A stretch of 64,000 nucleotides of DNA from Agarilytica sp033852175 (GCA_033852175.1 JAWSUY010000001.1:186001-250000); one strand, 5' to 3'. Positions 1-10,456 are shown, counted from the first letter of the stretch. Program-made: numbers and translations. The notes: generated by a model from the letters alone, not told the origin.

Positions 1-339
1 TTGGAGGGTGGAGAGGGGAATCTATCACTGCTGAAAACACAGCATTTCTATAAAATTAGATTTTCGTAACCATTCAATAGCATGCTCTAGCATACCTGTA
101 GAGAATAAATAACCGCATAGCGCCCTAAACCACTGGCTAAGCTTTATCTCTTGAGTCGCCTAACCAATGATCTGGAGTTTCCCTGATCTAGCGCATCCGT
201 GTCGTGAGCACTGCATACGCCTTATGGATTGAGACTAAACCCTCAACTAAAATTTTCTGGAACAATGATAACTGTAAGTTTTCTTTGTTCACGTGGCTAT
301 TTGAATCAGAAAATGGGAAACCTTCAGCTACAAACTGAT
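1..339. other. Non-coding left edge of window
   Basis: No convincing coding frame, RNA fold or repeat is visible between the window edge and the end of the barrel gene on the minus strand. It probably holds that gene's 3' region and part of an intergenic space continuing outside the window. Confidence 0.4.
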
Positions 340-942
340 TTAAAACTGATAGTTCACCGTTATCAATAACTGGCTTAACGTCACGTCGTACTCTTCCCCT
401 TCAGAAAATATTACAAACTCTTCAAAATCCAATTCAGAATATTTGTAGTCCAAACGTAATCTTAAGCCGCTTACCGGGGACAATTGCAAACCAAAACCGA
501 TAAACGGGTCAATCGCTAATATCCCAAGGTCATCATAATCCTCACCAAATCGATTCGCCGAAACCTTATAATCCAGTGCTTGAACTCCAACTTTTAAATA
601 GGCGTTCAGAGACTCGTTAATGGGTAAGGTAACTTTTGGGGAAAAAGATGTACCCTGCACACTGGCATCACGCCGCGTATCTCGATCAGAAAATTTCTCA
701 CTTTGAGAAACATCGAATTCTATACCGAACCAAGGCGTAAAATTATAGCCCCCGAAAATACTCGCAATTAACGCGCTCTCACTTGTTCTTGATTCAGCGG
801 TATCACCTTCAGGGTCGATTGAAAGATGCATAGAGCCCACCCCACCACCGACTACCCAACCCTGACAGTCATTTTTTTTAATACTAGAAAATGCTGGAAG
901 CGCCCAGATGGAGCATATGGCGAACGTTATTAACCTTTTCAT
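340..942 (-). CDS. Small outer-membrane beta-barrel protein
   Basis: A 200-residue secreted protein that I read as an eight-strand-type outer-membrane barrel (OmpA-like/OMP_b-brl group). Residues 1-20 form a typical Sec signal peptide (MKRLITFAICSIWALPAFSS). The rest alternates polar and hydrophobic residues in strands such as SALIASIFGGYNFTPWFGIEFD and SGLRLRLDYKYSELDF. The protein ends in TVNYQF, the terminal aromatic expected for BAM-dependent barrel insertion. It starts at an ATG and stands alone upstream of pbpC on the same strand, with a 289-bp gap after it. No substrate or binding role can be named. The barrel assignment is fairly safe; membership of a particular family is not. Confidence 0.7.
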   Translation of the reverse strand: MKRLITFAICSIWALPAFSSIKKNDCQGWVVGGGVGSMHLSIDPEGDTAESRTSESALIASIFGGYNFTPWFGIEFDVSQSEKFSDRDTRRDASVQGTSFSPKVTLPINESLNAYLKVGVQALDYKVSANRFGEDYDDLGILAIDPFIGFGLQLSPVSGLRLRLDYKYSELDFEEFVIFSEGEEYDVTLSQLLITVNYQF

Positions 943-1231
943 TGAACAATGTTTCCCTACGTATTTAATTTACTTTATCAATGCTAACTTCTTGATGAAA
1001 TCAGCCCTGTAGCCAAACTGGCTAATAGTACAACGTCACTTTACGCGACTAGATTAGTTAACGCGATAATTACCCTTGCGTTTTGGTTTTTCTATAAATC
1101 CCACTTTTTCATATAAACGTATGGCTTTTCTGCTTGCTCTCGTTACTTTAGAGGCTTCTCCTATATATACTGACCCTTAGATGGTTATCAGTGGAATCTT
1201 AGTTATTTCATTTAAATTGGATTTCATAATT

Positions 1232-3805
1232 CTAGCGTGACTCCCTCCCCAAAACCCTAAACCACCTCGACAAGGTAAACCCCAACTCATCAATCAAGAT
1301 AAGCTTGTGCCACCCCGGCGCTAGATCCAACTCCACATCATGAAAAAGCTCTGTCTCTTTGATGAAATGATTATCTACATGCCAGAACAATTTAGCTTTG
1401 TGATTACGGTGAGTTGCCTGAAAAACGACACGTCCTTTTTTTCCGTCGAGTTCGATGGGGATATAAATTTTGGCTCCTTCTTGAGGGTAGATAACGTCCA
1501 TTGGCATTTCATCTGAATAGTTGGCAAGCTCAGCAATACAGTCCGAGCGCCATGGGGGGAGGTCTCGGAATTCACCGTGATTTTTTCTCCAGTAATATTC
1601 TTGCGCAGGGGGAAGTATTAGCCAGTTTTTTATGATGCTGTTGGCGACGCGCTCGCAGCCACCGTGTACACGAAACTTTTGGTCACGATCTAGCTGAACT
1701 TTTTTATGGAAGGGTGTGACGTCTTGGAAGTGGCTGTTAACCGGAGCAAGGGAAATTTCGGATTCACAACGGTTGCCAGTGAGGTAGCCATCATCTTTAC
1801 AGGTGATAACTTCTTTTAAGTCAAATTCTGGCTTGCTGATCCACTGGCTATTGCCGAGTACGTCGAATATTTGAAACATAAGCGGGGCGGCTGTGCGAAC
1901 GCCACTTAGCCCTGCGGCGGCTTCGCCACCGGCATTACCTGCCCATATGCCGACGGTGTATTTTCCATTACTTCCTATGGCCCATGCATCTCTGAGTCCA
2001 TAGCTGGTTCCAGTTTTCCAAGCAATTTTCTGGCTGTTGGTAAATTCTCGCCATAAGTTTTCACTGCCGGGGCGAACGACTTCATGTAGGGCGTCGAGTG
2101 CTAGCCATGCTGCTCCTTGACTGAGGAGTGGTGTTTTTTTATGGGCGGAATGTTTTTGCTTCGCAGCGTCTGAAGTTTCTATATTGGAGATTAACGCGGG
2201 CTGTTTTTGGCTACCGCTATTCCAGCCCTGTCTTGCGGTGTTAAGTAGTTGGGCGTAGATACTGGTCAGCTCCCATAGGTTACCTTCCGCTCCACCAAGG
2301 ATAAGACTGAGACCGTAGTCGTCTGATGATCGGAACAATGTGCTCATACCGAGCTGCTGTAGATCATGATGGAAGCGCGAGACGCCGTATTTTTTGAGCA
2401 TACGTACAGCGGGAATATTGAGTGAGCGTGCGAGGGCTTCTTTTGCAGGAACCGCGCCGCGATATTTGTGATCGTAATTTTCTGGCGTGAATCCTTGGTA
2501 GTTGGTGGGAATATCCGGCACGAGTGTGTTTGGGAGGATGTCACCCGCTTGTAGCATTAGGCCGTATAAAAGGGGTTTTAATACAGAGCCTGTCGAGCGT
2601 GGCTTGATGGCAATATCGATATCAGAACCGTAAAGGATTTTATTATCGGCGGTGGTGACATTGCCCAAATAAGCCGGGGTGGTCATGTCTTGATTATTGA
2701 TTACGATAATGGAGAGGTTGTGGACACCTTCGCTAGCAAGTTGTCGACCTTGAAACTTGGCGAGGGTGCTTACTTTTTTTTGTAGATCGGCGTCGATGGT
2801 CGACTGGATTAAGTCTCTATTGGGGTATCGCTGCATTAGCGTTTGCAGTAAATGTGGTGCGTGCCGAGGTATACGGTTGGGTTTTTGCGGCAGTGGCTCT
2901 AATACACTAAGGTCATGTTCATTTTTGGTGATTTTATTTTGTTTACGCAAGGTGGTAAGTAGACGGTCACGCTTAGCTTTTAGTTTGGGCCTGGCACGAC
3001 CTGGATGCATTAATGCAGGGCTGTTGGGAAGCACGGCAAGTAATGCGGCTTCGGCCCATGACAGTCGAGAAATACTGACTATCTTTTCTCTCGAATTTTC
3101 TTTCTGTTCTTCTTTTAAATAACGACCGAAGTAACGCCAGCTGGCGGCTCCGATACCAACGGTGTTGCCGCCAAAAGGGGCTTCGCTGGCGTAGAGGGAT
3201 AGGATTTCAGTTTTACTAAAATGCCATTCGAGTTTTAGCGCTAGGAATATCTCGATTATTTTATTTTTGTACGTGCGCGGTGGATCGTCTTGAATTAATC
3301 GCGCGAGCTGCATGGTAATGGTACTGCCACCGCTGGTGACTCTTCCGGCTTTAAGGTTGCCCATAAATGCGCGGCCAATGGATATCGGGTTTATGCCGGG
3401 ATGGAAATTGAAGTAGCGATCTTCGAACGTGGTAACAGCGGTAATGTATTTGGGTGGCAAATTATGGGTTTGTGGAAATCGCCACTGTTGATCGCTGGCG
3501 ATTTTTGCCGCGAGGAGTTGACCGTCTTTGGCGAGCAATACTTTTGATAAGGGGTGCTGCTGCAGTGAACTGGGAAGTGGGGCTAGGTGGAAAGCGAGCA
3601 AGCCACAACACAACATTAAGGCACTTATGGTTAAGCGTTTTTTTACCTTGGTATGACGTGTTTTTTTGAGAATAGCCTGAGGGTTTGCATTACTAGCCTC
3701 AACGGCACCCGAGCTTTCGTATTGCTCAGTTTCAGTCTGGTCCGAATTCCCACGGAGTCCGTGGGAATTCGGAGTAGTTGAGCAGGGTTTTAAATTCCAC
3801 CACAC
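1232..3805 (-). CDS. pbpC: Penicillin-binding protein 1C (bifunctional GT51 transglycosylase/transpeptidase)
   Basis: Class A penicillin-binding protein of the PbpC type, 857 residues, which polymerises and may cross-link peptidoglycan at the periplasmic face. A cytoplasmic tail of about 55 residues precedes one membrane segment (about 57-77). The GT51 domain shows the catalytic EDRYFNFHPG motif (E128) and GGSTITMQLAR (159-169). The transpeptidase domain shows S407-V-L-K410, S461-L-N463 and K597-T-G-T600. The last 85 residues match the BiPBP_C domain typical of PbpC. The longest frame starts at a GTG at 3805; no good ribosome site is seen, and the first 55 residues are unusual for the family and include a 33-bp palindrome, so the start is uncertain. 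It lies 15 bp after the alpha-2-macroglobulin gene, the same pair as E. coli yfhM-pbpC. Confidence 0.93.
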   Translation of the reverse strand: MWWNLKPCSTTPNSHGLRGNSDQTETEQYESSGAVEASNANPQAILKKTRHTKVKKRLTISALMLCCGLLAFHLAPLPSSLQQHPLSKVLLAKDGQLLAAKIASDQQWRFPQTHNLPPKYITAVTTFEDRYFNFHPGINPISIGRAFMGNLKAGRVTSGGSTITMQLARLIQDDPPRTYKNKIIEIFLALKLEWHFSKTEILSLYASEAPFGGNTVGIGAASWRYFGRYLKEEQKENSREKIVSISRLSWAEAALLAVLPNSPALMHPGRARPKLKAKRDRLLTTLRKQNKITKNEHDLSVLEPLPQKPNRIPRHAPHLLQTLMQRYPNRDLIQSTIDADLQKKVSTLAKFQGRQLASEGVHNLSIIVINNQDMTTPAYLGNVTTADNKILYGSDIDIAIKPRSTGSVLKPLLYGLMLQAGDILPNTLVPDIPTNYQGFTPENYDHKYRGAVPAKEALARSLNIPAVRMLKKYGVSRFHHDLQQLGMSTLFRSSDDYGLSLILGGAEGNLWELTSIYAQLLNTARQGWNSGSQKQPALISNIETSDAAKQKHSAHKKTPLLSQGAAWLALDALHEVVRPGSENLWREFTNSQKIAWKTGTSYGLRDAWAIGSNGKYTVGIWAGNAGGEAAAGLSGVRTAAPLMFQIFDVLGNSQWISKPEFDLKEVITCKDDGYLTGNRCESEISLAPVNSHFQDVTPFHKKVQLDRDQKFRVHGGCERVANSIIKNWLILPPAQEYYWRKNHGEFRDLPPWRSDCIAELANYSDEMPMDVIYPQEGAKIYIPIELDGKKGRVVFQATHRNHKAKLFWHVDNHFIKETELFHDVELDLAPGWHKLILIDELGFTLSRWFRVLGRESR
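3741..3773. repeat. 33-bp perfect palindrome (16-bp arms, 1-base centre) at the 5' end of pbpC
   Basis: The left arm TCCGAATTCCCACGGA (3741-3756) is the exact reverse complement of TCCGTGGGAATTCGGA (3758-3773), separated by a single G. In RNA it would form a very stable hairpin. It lies inside the proposed N-terminal coding region of pbpC, close to the junction with the upstream alpha-2-macroglobulin gene. It may be a dispersed palindromic element or an attenuating hairpin between the two genes. Confidence 0.9.
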
Positions 3806-3820
3806 GAGTAGTCGGCGCCT

Positions 3821-6800
3821 TTAAGGTTTGGGGTGCGTGTCGATTGCGCTGATTTTATTAGGTTCGCTTACTCCGCTCGAATCAAAGCCTGTATCCGATT
3901 TTTTATTAAGAGCCACCCGAGATTTCGCTTGTGACTCTGAAATCACTTCTACCCATTGTCCTGCTGACTGAGCTGAAATTTCGTCGTCGTACATGGATTT
4001 CACTTGCCAGCCCGGCAGGTAAAACTTTCCGGCGAAGGAGGCATTCAAAATAACGCGAATGGTTTGTGTGTCTTGGCTTCTGTCGTTGTAGCGATATCGC
4101 CAGTAATGGTTTTGCCACAGACTGAAATACGAGAGAACGCGGTCGTCACGAATATCTTGATAATCAAGTCCTTTTGGTGTTTCTTCCCCTTCGAGTCGTT
4201 CGTTGCGAATCTGCCAACCACTGGGCATCACCATGGTCATGGCGATGTCTTCGATTTTATAACTGTGTTTGTTGGTGTCGGCAATAATCGCGACTTCGGC
4301 AATAAAATCTTGGCCCTGGGGTAAGGCGTCTACGTTTATAGGGTTGCCATCCATATCGGTGAAATTGGTATAGAATGTTAAACCACTGCTTTTTTCGATT
4401 TCTCCTCCGTCGGATGGAACGCCGATATTGCTAACCGATGCATGTAGAGGGCGCTCACTATCGTTACGAATCATTAGTCTTGATTGCGTCAAAACCTCGG
4501 GTGAAATTTTATGTTGATAGACGGTCGATATGGATTCAATGCCTTGCCAATTTAATTTATTGGGTTTTTGCTTATTTGCACTGTTTTTATTTGCGTTCTC
4601 ACTAATTGAGAAGCGATTACTGTCGCCATTTTTATTGTCGGCATATTGTGATATTGCCAAAAACGCCCAGGCCGTTGAGTGGGTGCTGTACCACCGCTTT
4701 TGCGATAGCAGGGTGGCTATTTCTTTGGCTTCACCCCAAGCTTCAGAATCTTTACCTGCAGCGTTGTAGGCCATTAACAGTATGGAGCGGTCTCGCAGTG
4801 ATGAGCCATAGGTGTAATAACCATAACGATAGTCTTGTACGTCATTTGTATTAACGTTCATGAGTTCCTGTGCAACATCACTTAAACCAAGTTTTTGATA
4901 GGCCAACGCGAGCTGCCAACGCCCTACGCTGTCGTTGTAATATTTTTGTTTTTTGAGCATGGCTTCACGCAACCGGTTCATCGCGGCAAGGTCTGGAGAA
5001 CCAGCAATGGCGAGCACATAAAGTCGATAGGCGGCAACGAGCCGTGAATACTCGCGCTGGTCGTCGAACGACGATGCTAGGCCGCCGAGGTATTTCACGG
5101 CGCTATCGATCATGGTGGTTGGTACTGCATAACCAAGGGATTTGGCTTCGACTAAAAAGTGGGTAACGTAGTTAGTGGCCCAATCGTTGGTATAGCCTCC
5201 ACCCGGCCAGTAGGAGAAGTTACCGCTGGCTTGCTGGAAGCCTCTATATTTGATTATGGCGGCAGTCACATTTTTTTGAATGTCGCTTTTCTGCGCCTCG
5301 CTTAACTCGGTAATATTACTTAACCAAATTTGTGGAAATATAGCTGAGGTGGTTTGCTCCACACATCCATGGGGGTAGCGAATGAGGTAGCGCATACGCT
5401 CACTTATGTTCAGCGGTGGCAAGCTACTGACGGCAACAGTGGCGATATTGGTATTATCCATACCATGGGGCATTAATATAGGTTTCCACTCTTCTCCCGG
5501 CTGTAATAATTTACTTATTTTTTCTGTACTTTCGACGTTGGGCGAACGCGATTCAATGTGAATTGTTTGTTCTGCCCTTTCGTCACCCGACTCTGCCACT
5601 ACGGTTACTCTTCCCGCACCAATTTGATTTCTGACGTCGAGTTCCAGCATAACTATTTGATCACCGGGTCCATCGAAGGTAAGCGTTTTAGTTTCTTCTT
5701 TTATGGTGAATAAATTATTCGTGGTAACTTTTATGTCGACGGTTTTTATTTTGTCGTTATTCACAAAGATGTTTACCGGCAGCGAAACTTTTTCTTTCGG
5801 CCCCAGTACGCGCGGCAAGGTGGCCAGCAGTGTAAGTGGCTGGGTTACGATAATAGTCTTTTCGGCTTGTCCATAAGCTCCGCTGTCTGCTGCTACAGCC
5901 ATGACTCTGACCGCCCCCATATATTGAGGAAGCTCTATGCTGTGGGTTTTGGTCTCACCCGGTTTTAGGGTAAAAGCGCCAAGGAACTTCACCACTGGCG
6001 GGAAACGACGTTGTTTTTTCTCTTTGCCGCCTTTAGCGCCGTCGCCACCACCGATTCTCAGGAGGCGTTCAAGATTGGCGCCATAGGAGCCGATTACGCC
6101 GTCGAAGATGTCCCAGGTGACAACACCTAAGGATTCTCGCTTATAAAAGGTCTTGTGAGGGTCTGGAGCCTTGTAGCCTGTAATGCCCAATAGGCCTTCA
6201 TCTACCACTGCGAGTGTGTAGCTCATATCCCGGTTATTTTCTTCACTGACCGTAACTTCGAATGTGCTTGAGGGTCTTACCGAGTCTGGCGCATCCAGTA
6301 CAGGTGTTAGATGGCTTTTGGGGTTGTCGACCAGCAAGGGGGTTATGCCATACAGACGTATAGGGGCATCGCTTTTCCGATCGCTGTGTGGCAATAGCAG
6401 CATGGCATTGATGTAGACGTTTGGCGCCATGTCGGCAGTGATGGGCACCTCAAATGAGGTCGCTCCGGGTTTTAGGTTCAACCATTTTTGTTGTAACACT
6501 TCACTGCCGGTTTCAATACTCAGCAACATCTTACCTTGAATTAACTCGGGGATTTGTATGATGGCGGTATCGCCCACGCTGTAGCGGGTTTTGTCGGTGG
6601 CCAGCATTAGTTGAGTGGCGGAATCAGGATTGACTTGGTTGCTCCAACTCCAACCTAGGTAAACTTCTTTGCCACTGCAATGACCGCTATCACGATCACA
6701 TACACGGATAAGATGACGGCCCCATCCATAGAGGTTTTTTTCTAGGATAAATTCGGCGTGGCCTTTTGCATCGGTAACGACGGTTTCATCAACAAGTTCA

Positions 6801-9667
6801 TTTGTGTGACGGCCATTAACGTAGTTGGCAAAATTTTCTTGTGTTTGGTCCCACCACCAACGCCAACCGATTTTATAAATACTTATGTCTAACGTTCGAC
6901 CTTCTACGGATTTTGCGTCGCTATTGATGGCTTGCAAGTTGATGGAGTGATCTTGGTTACGTGAAATTGCACCTCTATAACCATCTCCTTTTGGAATATT
7001 AAGGCCGACCCAGTTTTCGTAGGGTAAGACTTCTTCATGTCGAATACTGGTACTGAAATTTCCGCTTTGTTCAAAAACACGCGTAACAAAGGTTGCTCTT
7101 AATTTTCCGGGAGCTTGAACGATGTGCTGCAAATTAACGTTAAACGCCACACGGCCATTATCGTCAAGATGTCCGTCAAACAGTTTGTGTTTAGATTTTC
7201 GAAAGCTGCTGGCCGGATCGTCGAAGTGATATTGGCTCCAACCTTCGAAGGTGGTTTTCATGGGTGAAAGTTTTATTTCAGAATCCGCTTTTAGGCCTTT
7301 TGCACTGGCGCCGTTTAGCCATTGGGCAAAGAGTTCGGTACGAATGGCTGGGCTAGAAACCAACAGGGGGCGCTGAGCTGGCCTCACGTCAACCTTTAAT
7401 CTATTAGGGACAATGGTTTCGATTTTTATCGATTGAGCAAAATATTCGCCACCCACTCTGACCACGGCTCGCCATGCACCGGTTGGCGATGATTCTTCTG
7501 TTTTTAGAGTAAAGGTGTATAAGTTACCCACCGATTGACTGTTGGTTTGGGTCGTAACTTTTGTTCCACGCGGATCGAAGAAGTCTATTGATACGGGATG
7601 CCCTTCGGGAAGACTCTTATTTTTATCTTGCAAAACGAAGGTAAGGAAAATGTCGTCACCGGGACGCCAAACATCTCGTTCGCCAAAGATAAAACCTTTG
7701 ATGCCTTTACGAATTTTTTCTCCACGCGTGTCAAATTGACTGGTGGGTAAGGCTTCATTGCGCGGGAAGCGAATGTAGCCTTTATCGTTTTTGTATTCTG
7801 CTATCAGGTAAAAGGCTGCGCCTTTGGGTTCAACTGTAAGCATTCCATTTTTATCGGTCGTGCCTTCGGCCATTATTTGATGCTGGTAGTTGTACACCGT
7901 TATTTTGGCTTTTTTTCGGGGTTCGCCAGATTGAATACCGGTGGCAACAATATGGTATTTGTTGCTGCTGCCTTTTTTAACGAGAAGCCCCAGGTCTGAG
8001 ACTAAGAAGTTTTTGGTCGCCTTGACGTTTTTAGCGTTGTAGTAGGTATAGAAATTTGCATCGCAAGGGTCGTTACGTTGGCTGTAGGTCACGTACCCAT
8101 TGCTGGTAGAGTAGTATTGATTGAACCAGCTGGGGCGTTTGACATCCTCTTTAATATTGGGCCCTTCATAATTGGCTAGCGGGGGCATTAATGATGCTTG
8201 AGTTGATGCTGGACAGGTATACGCAACAACAGTGTTATCAATCGATAGGCTCAGGTTGATTAAACCGTCGCCGTGTTTTTCCATCAATTCATTCATATCA
8301 ATGTCAAAGCGCTGCCATTGGTCAAACGGAATAGAGGGTAAGGTTATTTTCTTGCGCCATAAATAACGGCCTTCGTCCTGGTACGTATGGCTACTATTAA
8401 TTTGACTGCTCTGAAGGAACTCCTGCATGCCATGCTCAAAGGTTTTAAATGCTGTTACCCATACAGCGTTAACGTTTATAGCCTCGAAGGGAACGGTAAG
8501 TGAATCGCTTGGTGGAATAATTGAACCGCCGCTGAGAAAACGGACACCCGGTAATTCAGAAACAAAGGTCACTTTGGCTTTGTGAATTGTGGGAAGCTGA
8601 ATGCTTTTCGAGCTTTTTATGGTATCGGCAATTTCGAGTTCCAACTCACCTGACTGTATGCCTGCAGGATAAATGCGTAAGGAGCTGCCATCGACGCGAA
8701 CATTGGCATCTTTGCCATCGAGCTGAATGAGACCCACTAAATTTTGATTGCGATCTAAACCTTCTGAAAAGCTAACTTCTACGTATTGCTCCGGGTATTG
8801 AATGGTTCTAATGCCGGTGACCACAAACTGATTAATCGCGGGAACGTCGATGGAGTGAATACCATCTTTTTCTACATCGATTGATTGGGCAGAATAATGA
8901 AGGTCTAAGGTAGACGCTTTATCACCACGAACAATTCCGTTAATAGTGAAATCGTGCGACAGTTTATCTGTACTGTGCCTCCATGTTATTGGTAGGTCTT
9001 TATCCGCTTGTTTTAAGTTCAGTGTTTTTTCTATCTCACTATCATCTGACGTGTCACTGGTTTTGATTGATCCATCAAGAACCATGACGTTTTTAGTATC
9101 CCCGGGAGTCAAACCTGCAATCTTTAATTCGAAATCTTGTTTTAAGACCTGAACTTGAAAATTAAATGCGCCTAAGGATTCCGAAACACCTTCTAATTTC
9201 TGAGGCATTAATTGGATAGAGTAAACCTTGGCCGATGGAAATCGTTTAGGGTGAGCCAAGGTTAAGGTGTCGGGAGCTGTAAATACCGCCGTAAACTCTA
9301 CGGCTGGGGTAATGCTAACGAGGCCCTCCACGGGAAGATTTAATTGTTCTGTCGATACAACCGGGTGACTAAAACGAATTTCAAGCGCACGCTCTGCTGG
9401 AACCCAACCTTGACTATGGCTTTGTATGTGCTGCGACCAAGATGGTAAATCTGAATCACTGAATTCTTCTATTGACTGTACTGAGGATTTCACTACGCCC
9501 TCGGCATTCCCTTCTACTGGCACAGCTTCGATAACGGTTTTGTTTTTTTGCTCTGTGACAGAGGCTGGCGTGTCGTTATTCTTTTCAGAACAAGCGGATA
9601 AAAACACAAGTGTAAAAAACAGGACGACGAACAAGGAATAAAATCGCTCCTTTGATTGAATATGCAT
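3821..9667 (-). CDS. yfhM: Bacterial alpha-2-macroglobulin lipoprotein
   Basis: A 1948-residue periplasmic lipoprotein of the bacterial alpha-2-macroglobulin family. These proteins trap attacking proteases covalently when their bait region is cut, and are thought to guard the periplasm when the wall is breached. Residues 1-25 are a lipoprotein signal with lipobox LSAC. The C-terminal half carries the thioester motif YPHGCVEQTTS (Cys1435 to Gln1438), so the trap chemistry appears intact. A macroglobulin-domain stretch (around PGDDIFLTFVLQDKN) and an alpha-helical thioester-containing region (SGNFSYWPGGGYTNDWATNY) are recognisable. Its partner pbpC follows 15 bp downstream, a conserved pairing that links protease defence with wall repair. 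The ATG start directly precedes the signal peptide. The bait region cannot be delimited by eye. Confidence 0.95.
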   Translation of the reverse strand: MHIQSKERFYSLFVVLFFTLVFLSACSEKNNDTPASVTEQKNKTVIEAVPVEGNAEGVVKSSVQSIEEFSDSDLPSWSQHIQSHSQGWVPAERALEIRFSHPVVSTEQLNLPVEGLVSITPAVEFTAVFTAPDTLTLAHPKRFPSAKVYSIQLMPQKLEGVSESLGAFNFQVQVLKQDFELKIAGLTPGDTKNVMVLDGSIKTSDTSDDSEIEKTLNLKQADKDLPITWRHSTDKLSHDFTINGIVRGDKASTLDLHYSAQSIDVEKDGIHSIDVPAINQFVVTGIRTIQYPEQYVEVSFSEGLDRNQNLVGLIQLDGKDANVRVDGSSLRIYPAGIQSGELELEIADTIKSSKSIQLPTIHKAKVTFVSELPGVRFLSGGSIIPPSDSLTVPFEAINVNAVWVTAFKTFEHGMQEFLQSSQINSSHTYQDEGRYLWRKKITLPSIPFDQWQRFDIDMNELMEKHGDGLINLSLSIDNTVVAYTCPASTQASLMPPLANYEGPNIKEDVKRPSWFNQYYSTSNGYVTYSQRNDPCDANFYTYYNAKNVKATKNFLVSDLGLLVKKGSSNKYHIVATGIQSGEPRKKAKITVYNYQHQIMAEGTTDKNGMLTVEPKGAAFYLIAEYKNDKGYIRFPRNEALPTSQFDTRGEKIRKGIKGFIFGERDVWRPGDDIFLTFVLQDKNKSLPEGHPVSIDFFDPRGTKVTTQTNSQSVGNLYTFTLKTEESSPTGAWRAVVRVGGEYFAQSIKIETIVPNRLKVDVRPAQRPLLVSSPAIRTELFAQWLNGASAKGLKADSEIKLSPMKTTFEGWSQYHFDDPASSFRKSKHKLFDGHLDDNGRVAFNVNLQHIVQAPGKLRATFVTRVFEQSGNFSTSIRHEEVLPYENWVGLNIPKGDGYRGAISRNQDHSINLQAINSDAKSVEGRTLDISIYKIGWRWWWDQTQENFANYVNGRHTNELVDETVVTDAKGHAEFILEKNLYGWGRHLIRVCDRDSGHCSGKEVYLGWSWSNQVNPDSATQLMLATDKTRYSVGDTAIIQIPELIQGKMLLSIETGSEVLQQKWLNLKPGATSFEVPITADMAPNVYINAMLLLPHSDRKSDAPIRLYGITPLLVDNPKSHLTPVLDAPDSVRPSSTFEVTVSEENNRDMSYTLAVVDEGLLGITGYKAPDPHKTFYKRESLGVVTWDIFDGVIGSYGANLERLLRIGGGDGAKGGKEKKQRRFPPVVKFLGAFTLKPGETKTHSIELPQYMGAVRVMAVAADSGAYGQAEKTIIVTQPLTLLATLPRVLGPKEKVSLPVNIFVNNDKIKTVDIKVTTNNLFTIKEETKTLTFDGPGDQIVMLELDVRNQIGAGRVTVVAESGDERAEQTIHIESRSPNVESTEKISKLLQPGEEWKPILMPHGMDNTNIATVAVSSLPPLNISERMRYLIRYPHGCVEQTTSAIFPQIWLSNITELSEAQKSDIQKNVTAAIIKYRGFQQASGNFSYWPGGGYTNDWATNYVTHFLVEAKSLGYAVPTTMIDSAVKYLGGLASSFDDQREYSRLVAAYRLYVLAIAGSPDLAAMNRLREAMLKKQKYYNDSVGRWQLALAYQKLGLSDVAQELMNVNTNDVQDYRYGYYTYGSSLRDRSILLMAYNAAGKDSEAWGEAKEIATLLSQKRWYSTHSTAWAFLAISQYADNKNGDSNRFSISENANKNSANKQKPNKLNWQGIESISTVYQHKISPEVLTQSRLMIRNDSERPLHASVSNIGVPSDGGEIEKSSGLTFYTNFTDMDGNPINVDALPQGQDFIAEVAIIADTNKHSYKIEDIAMTMVMPSGWQIRNERLEGEETPKGLDYQDIRDDRVLSYFSLWQNHYWRYRYNDRSQDTQTIRVILNASFAGKFYLPGWQVKSMYDDEISAQSAGQWVEVISESQAKSRVALNKKSDTGFDSSGVSEPNKISAIDTHPKP

Positions 9668-10203
9668 TCGAGTATTCTCTTTTTATGTTATAGCTATAAA
9701 ACTGCTTTTATTTTGGGGGAGTCGATACTGCTGACAGTTAGTAAAGCACTAGAATCTGGTTATTCCATCAACCAATTATGATCAATTGTGGATAGCACTT
9801 TTGTAACAATTAAAGTGGGAAGTTTTGAAACAGGATTCAGTGTTGCTGATTATTGGCTATAGGGCTAGCTAAACGGGAGGTATCTGCATGGGGTTCCTTC
9901 TCCAAACGTGAGTAATGCGGGCTTGCTCGTTACGATAAAGCTTTCGCCTTAAGATCTAGCTGACACTACACAATCACAGCGGGCTAAGCAAGCGTCAGCC
10001 AAGTATTCTAAAGCAAAATCCAATATTGCTGTAGACTAAAAAAACAGCTCTGTAAATTAACTAACTATTTTCACCAAGCTCTTCTCCTACGTTTACTCCC
10101 ACCTCGTCTATTTTTATAGAGCTAGTGCTTTTCTATGATAAAAACGAATAAACAAACTTTACCTTTTCGCTTTGTCAAGACTGTACGCCGACTTTTACAG
10201 TGC
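9668..10203. other. Intergenic region upstream of alpha-2-macroglobulin and 6S RNA
   Basis: About 540 bp between the divergent alpha-2-macroglobulin gene and the 6S RNA gene. It must hold both promoters. No coding frame, strong hairpin or repeat stands out. Many gammaproteobacteria have zapA upstream of 6S RNA; no zapA-like sequence is visible here. Confidence 0.5.
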
Positions 10204-10209
10204 TATACT
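10204..10209 (+). promoter_or_regulatory. Likely -10 box of the 6S RNA gene
   Basis: TATACT lies about 7-10 bases upstream of the predicted 6S RNA 5' end, the right distance for a sigma70 -10 element. The region at -35 spacing (CTGTAC, 10181-10186) is a poor match, so only the -10 box is called. Confidence 0.5.
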
Positions 10210-10215
10210 TAATTC

Positions 10216-10390
10216 AACCTAAGGTGTACGCCAGTTGGCTATATCCCTGAGCCGATAATGTTATTATCGGAGGCGACCGAGTTGTATTGTGCGCATGTCC
10301 GCTCGACGGAAAGCCTAATATATGATTGTCCCCTCCTCCTTGAATTTTACGGTTCAAGGTTATGTCAACAGCGGCACCTTGGGCTTCTAA
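10216..10390 (+). ncRNA. ssrS: 6S RNA
   Basis: A 6S RNA of about 175 nt, which binds the sigma70 RNA polymerase holoenzyme by mimicking an open promoter and lowers transcription in stationary phase. The match is by conserved blocks: CCCTGAGCCGATA near the 5' side (10246-10258), a GCATGTCCGCTCGACGGAAA-like segment in the middle, the stem CCTTGAATTTTACGGTTCAAGG near 10339, and a closing stem in which CCTAAGGTG (10218-10226) pairs with CACCTTGGG (10375-10383). It sits directly upstream of the formyltetrahydrofolate cyclo-ligase gene, as in most gammaproteobacteria. The ends are estimates, good to a few bases. Confidence 0.9.
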
Positions 10391-10456
10391 TCTCTTCTTT
10401 GCTTGCACTAAGCACGTTAAACTATTTTTTCGAAACCAATACTGCTGGCTATCGTT

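Noticed and set aside
2757..3122. Long plus-strand frame inside pbpC
   Set aside because: It overlaps the GT51-transpeptidase linker of a well-supported gene, and its protein has no recognisable features.
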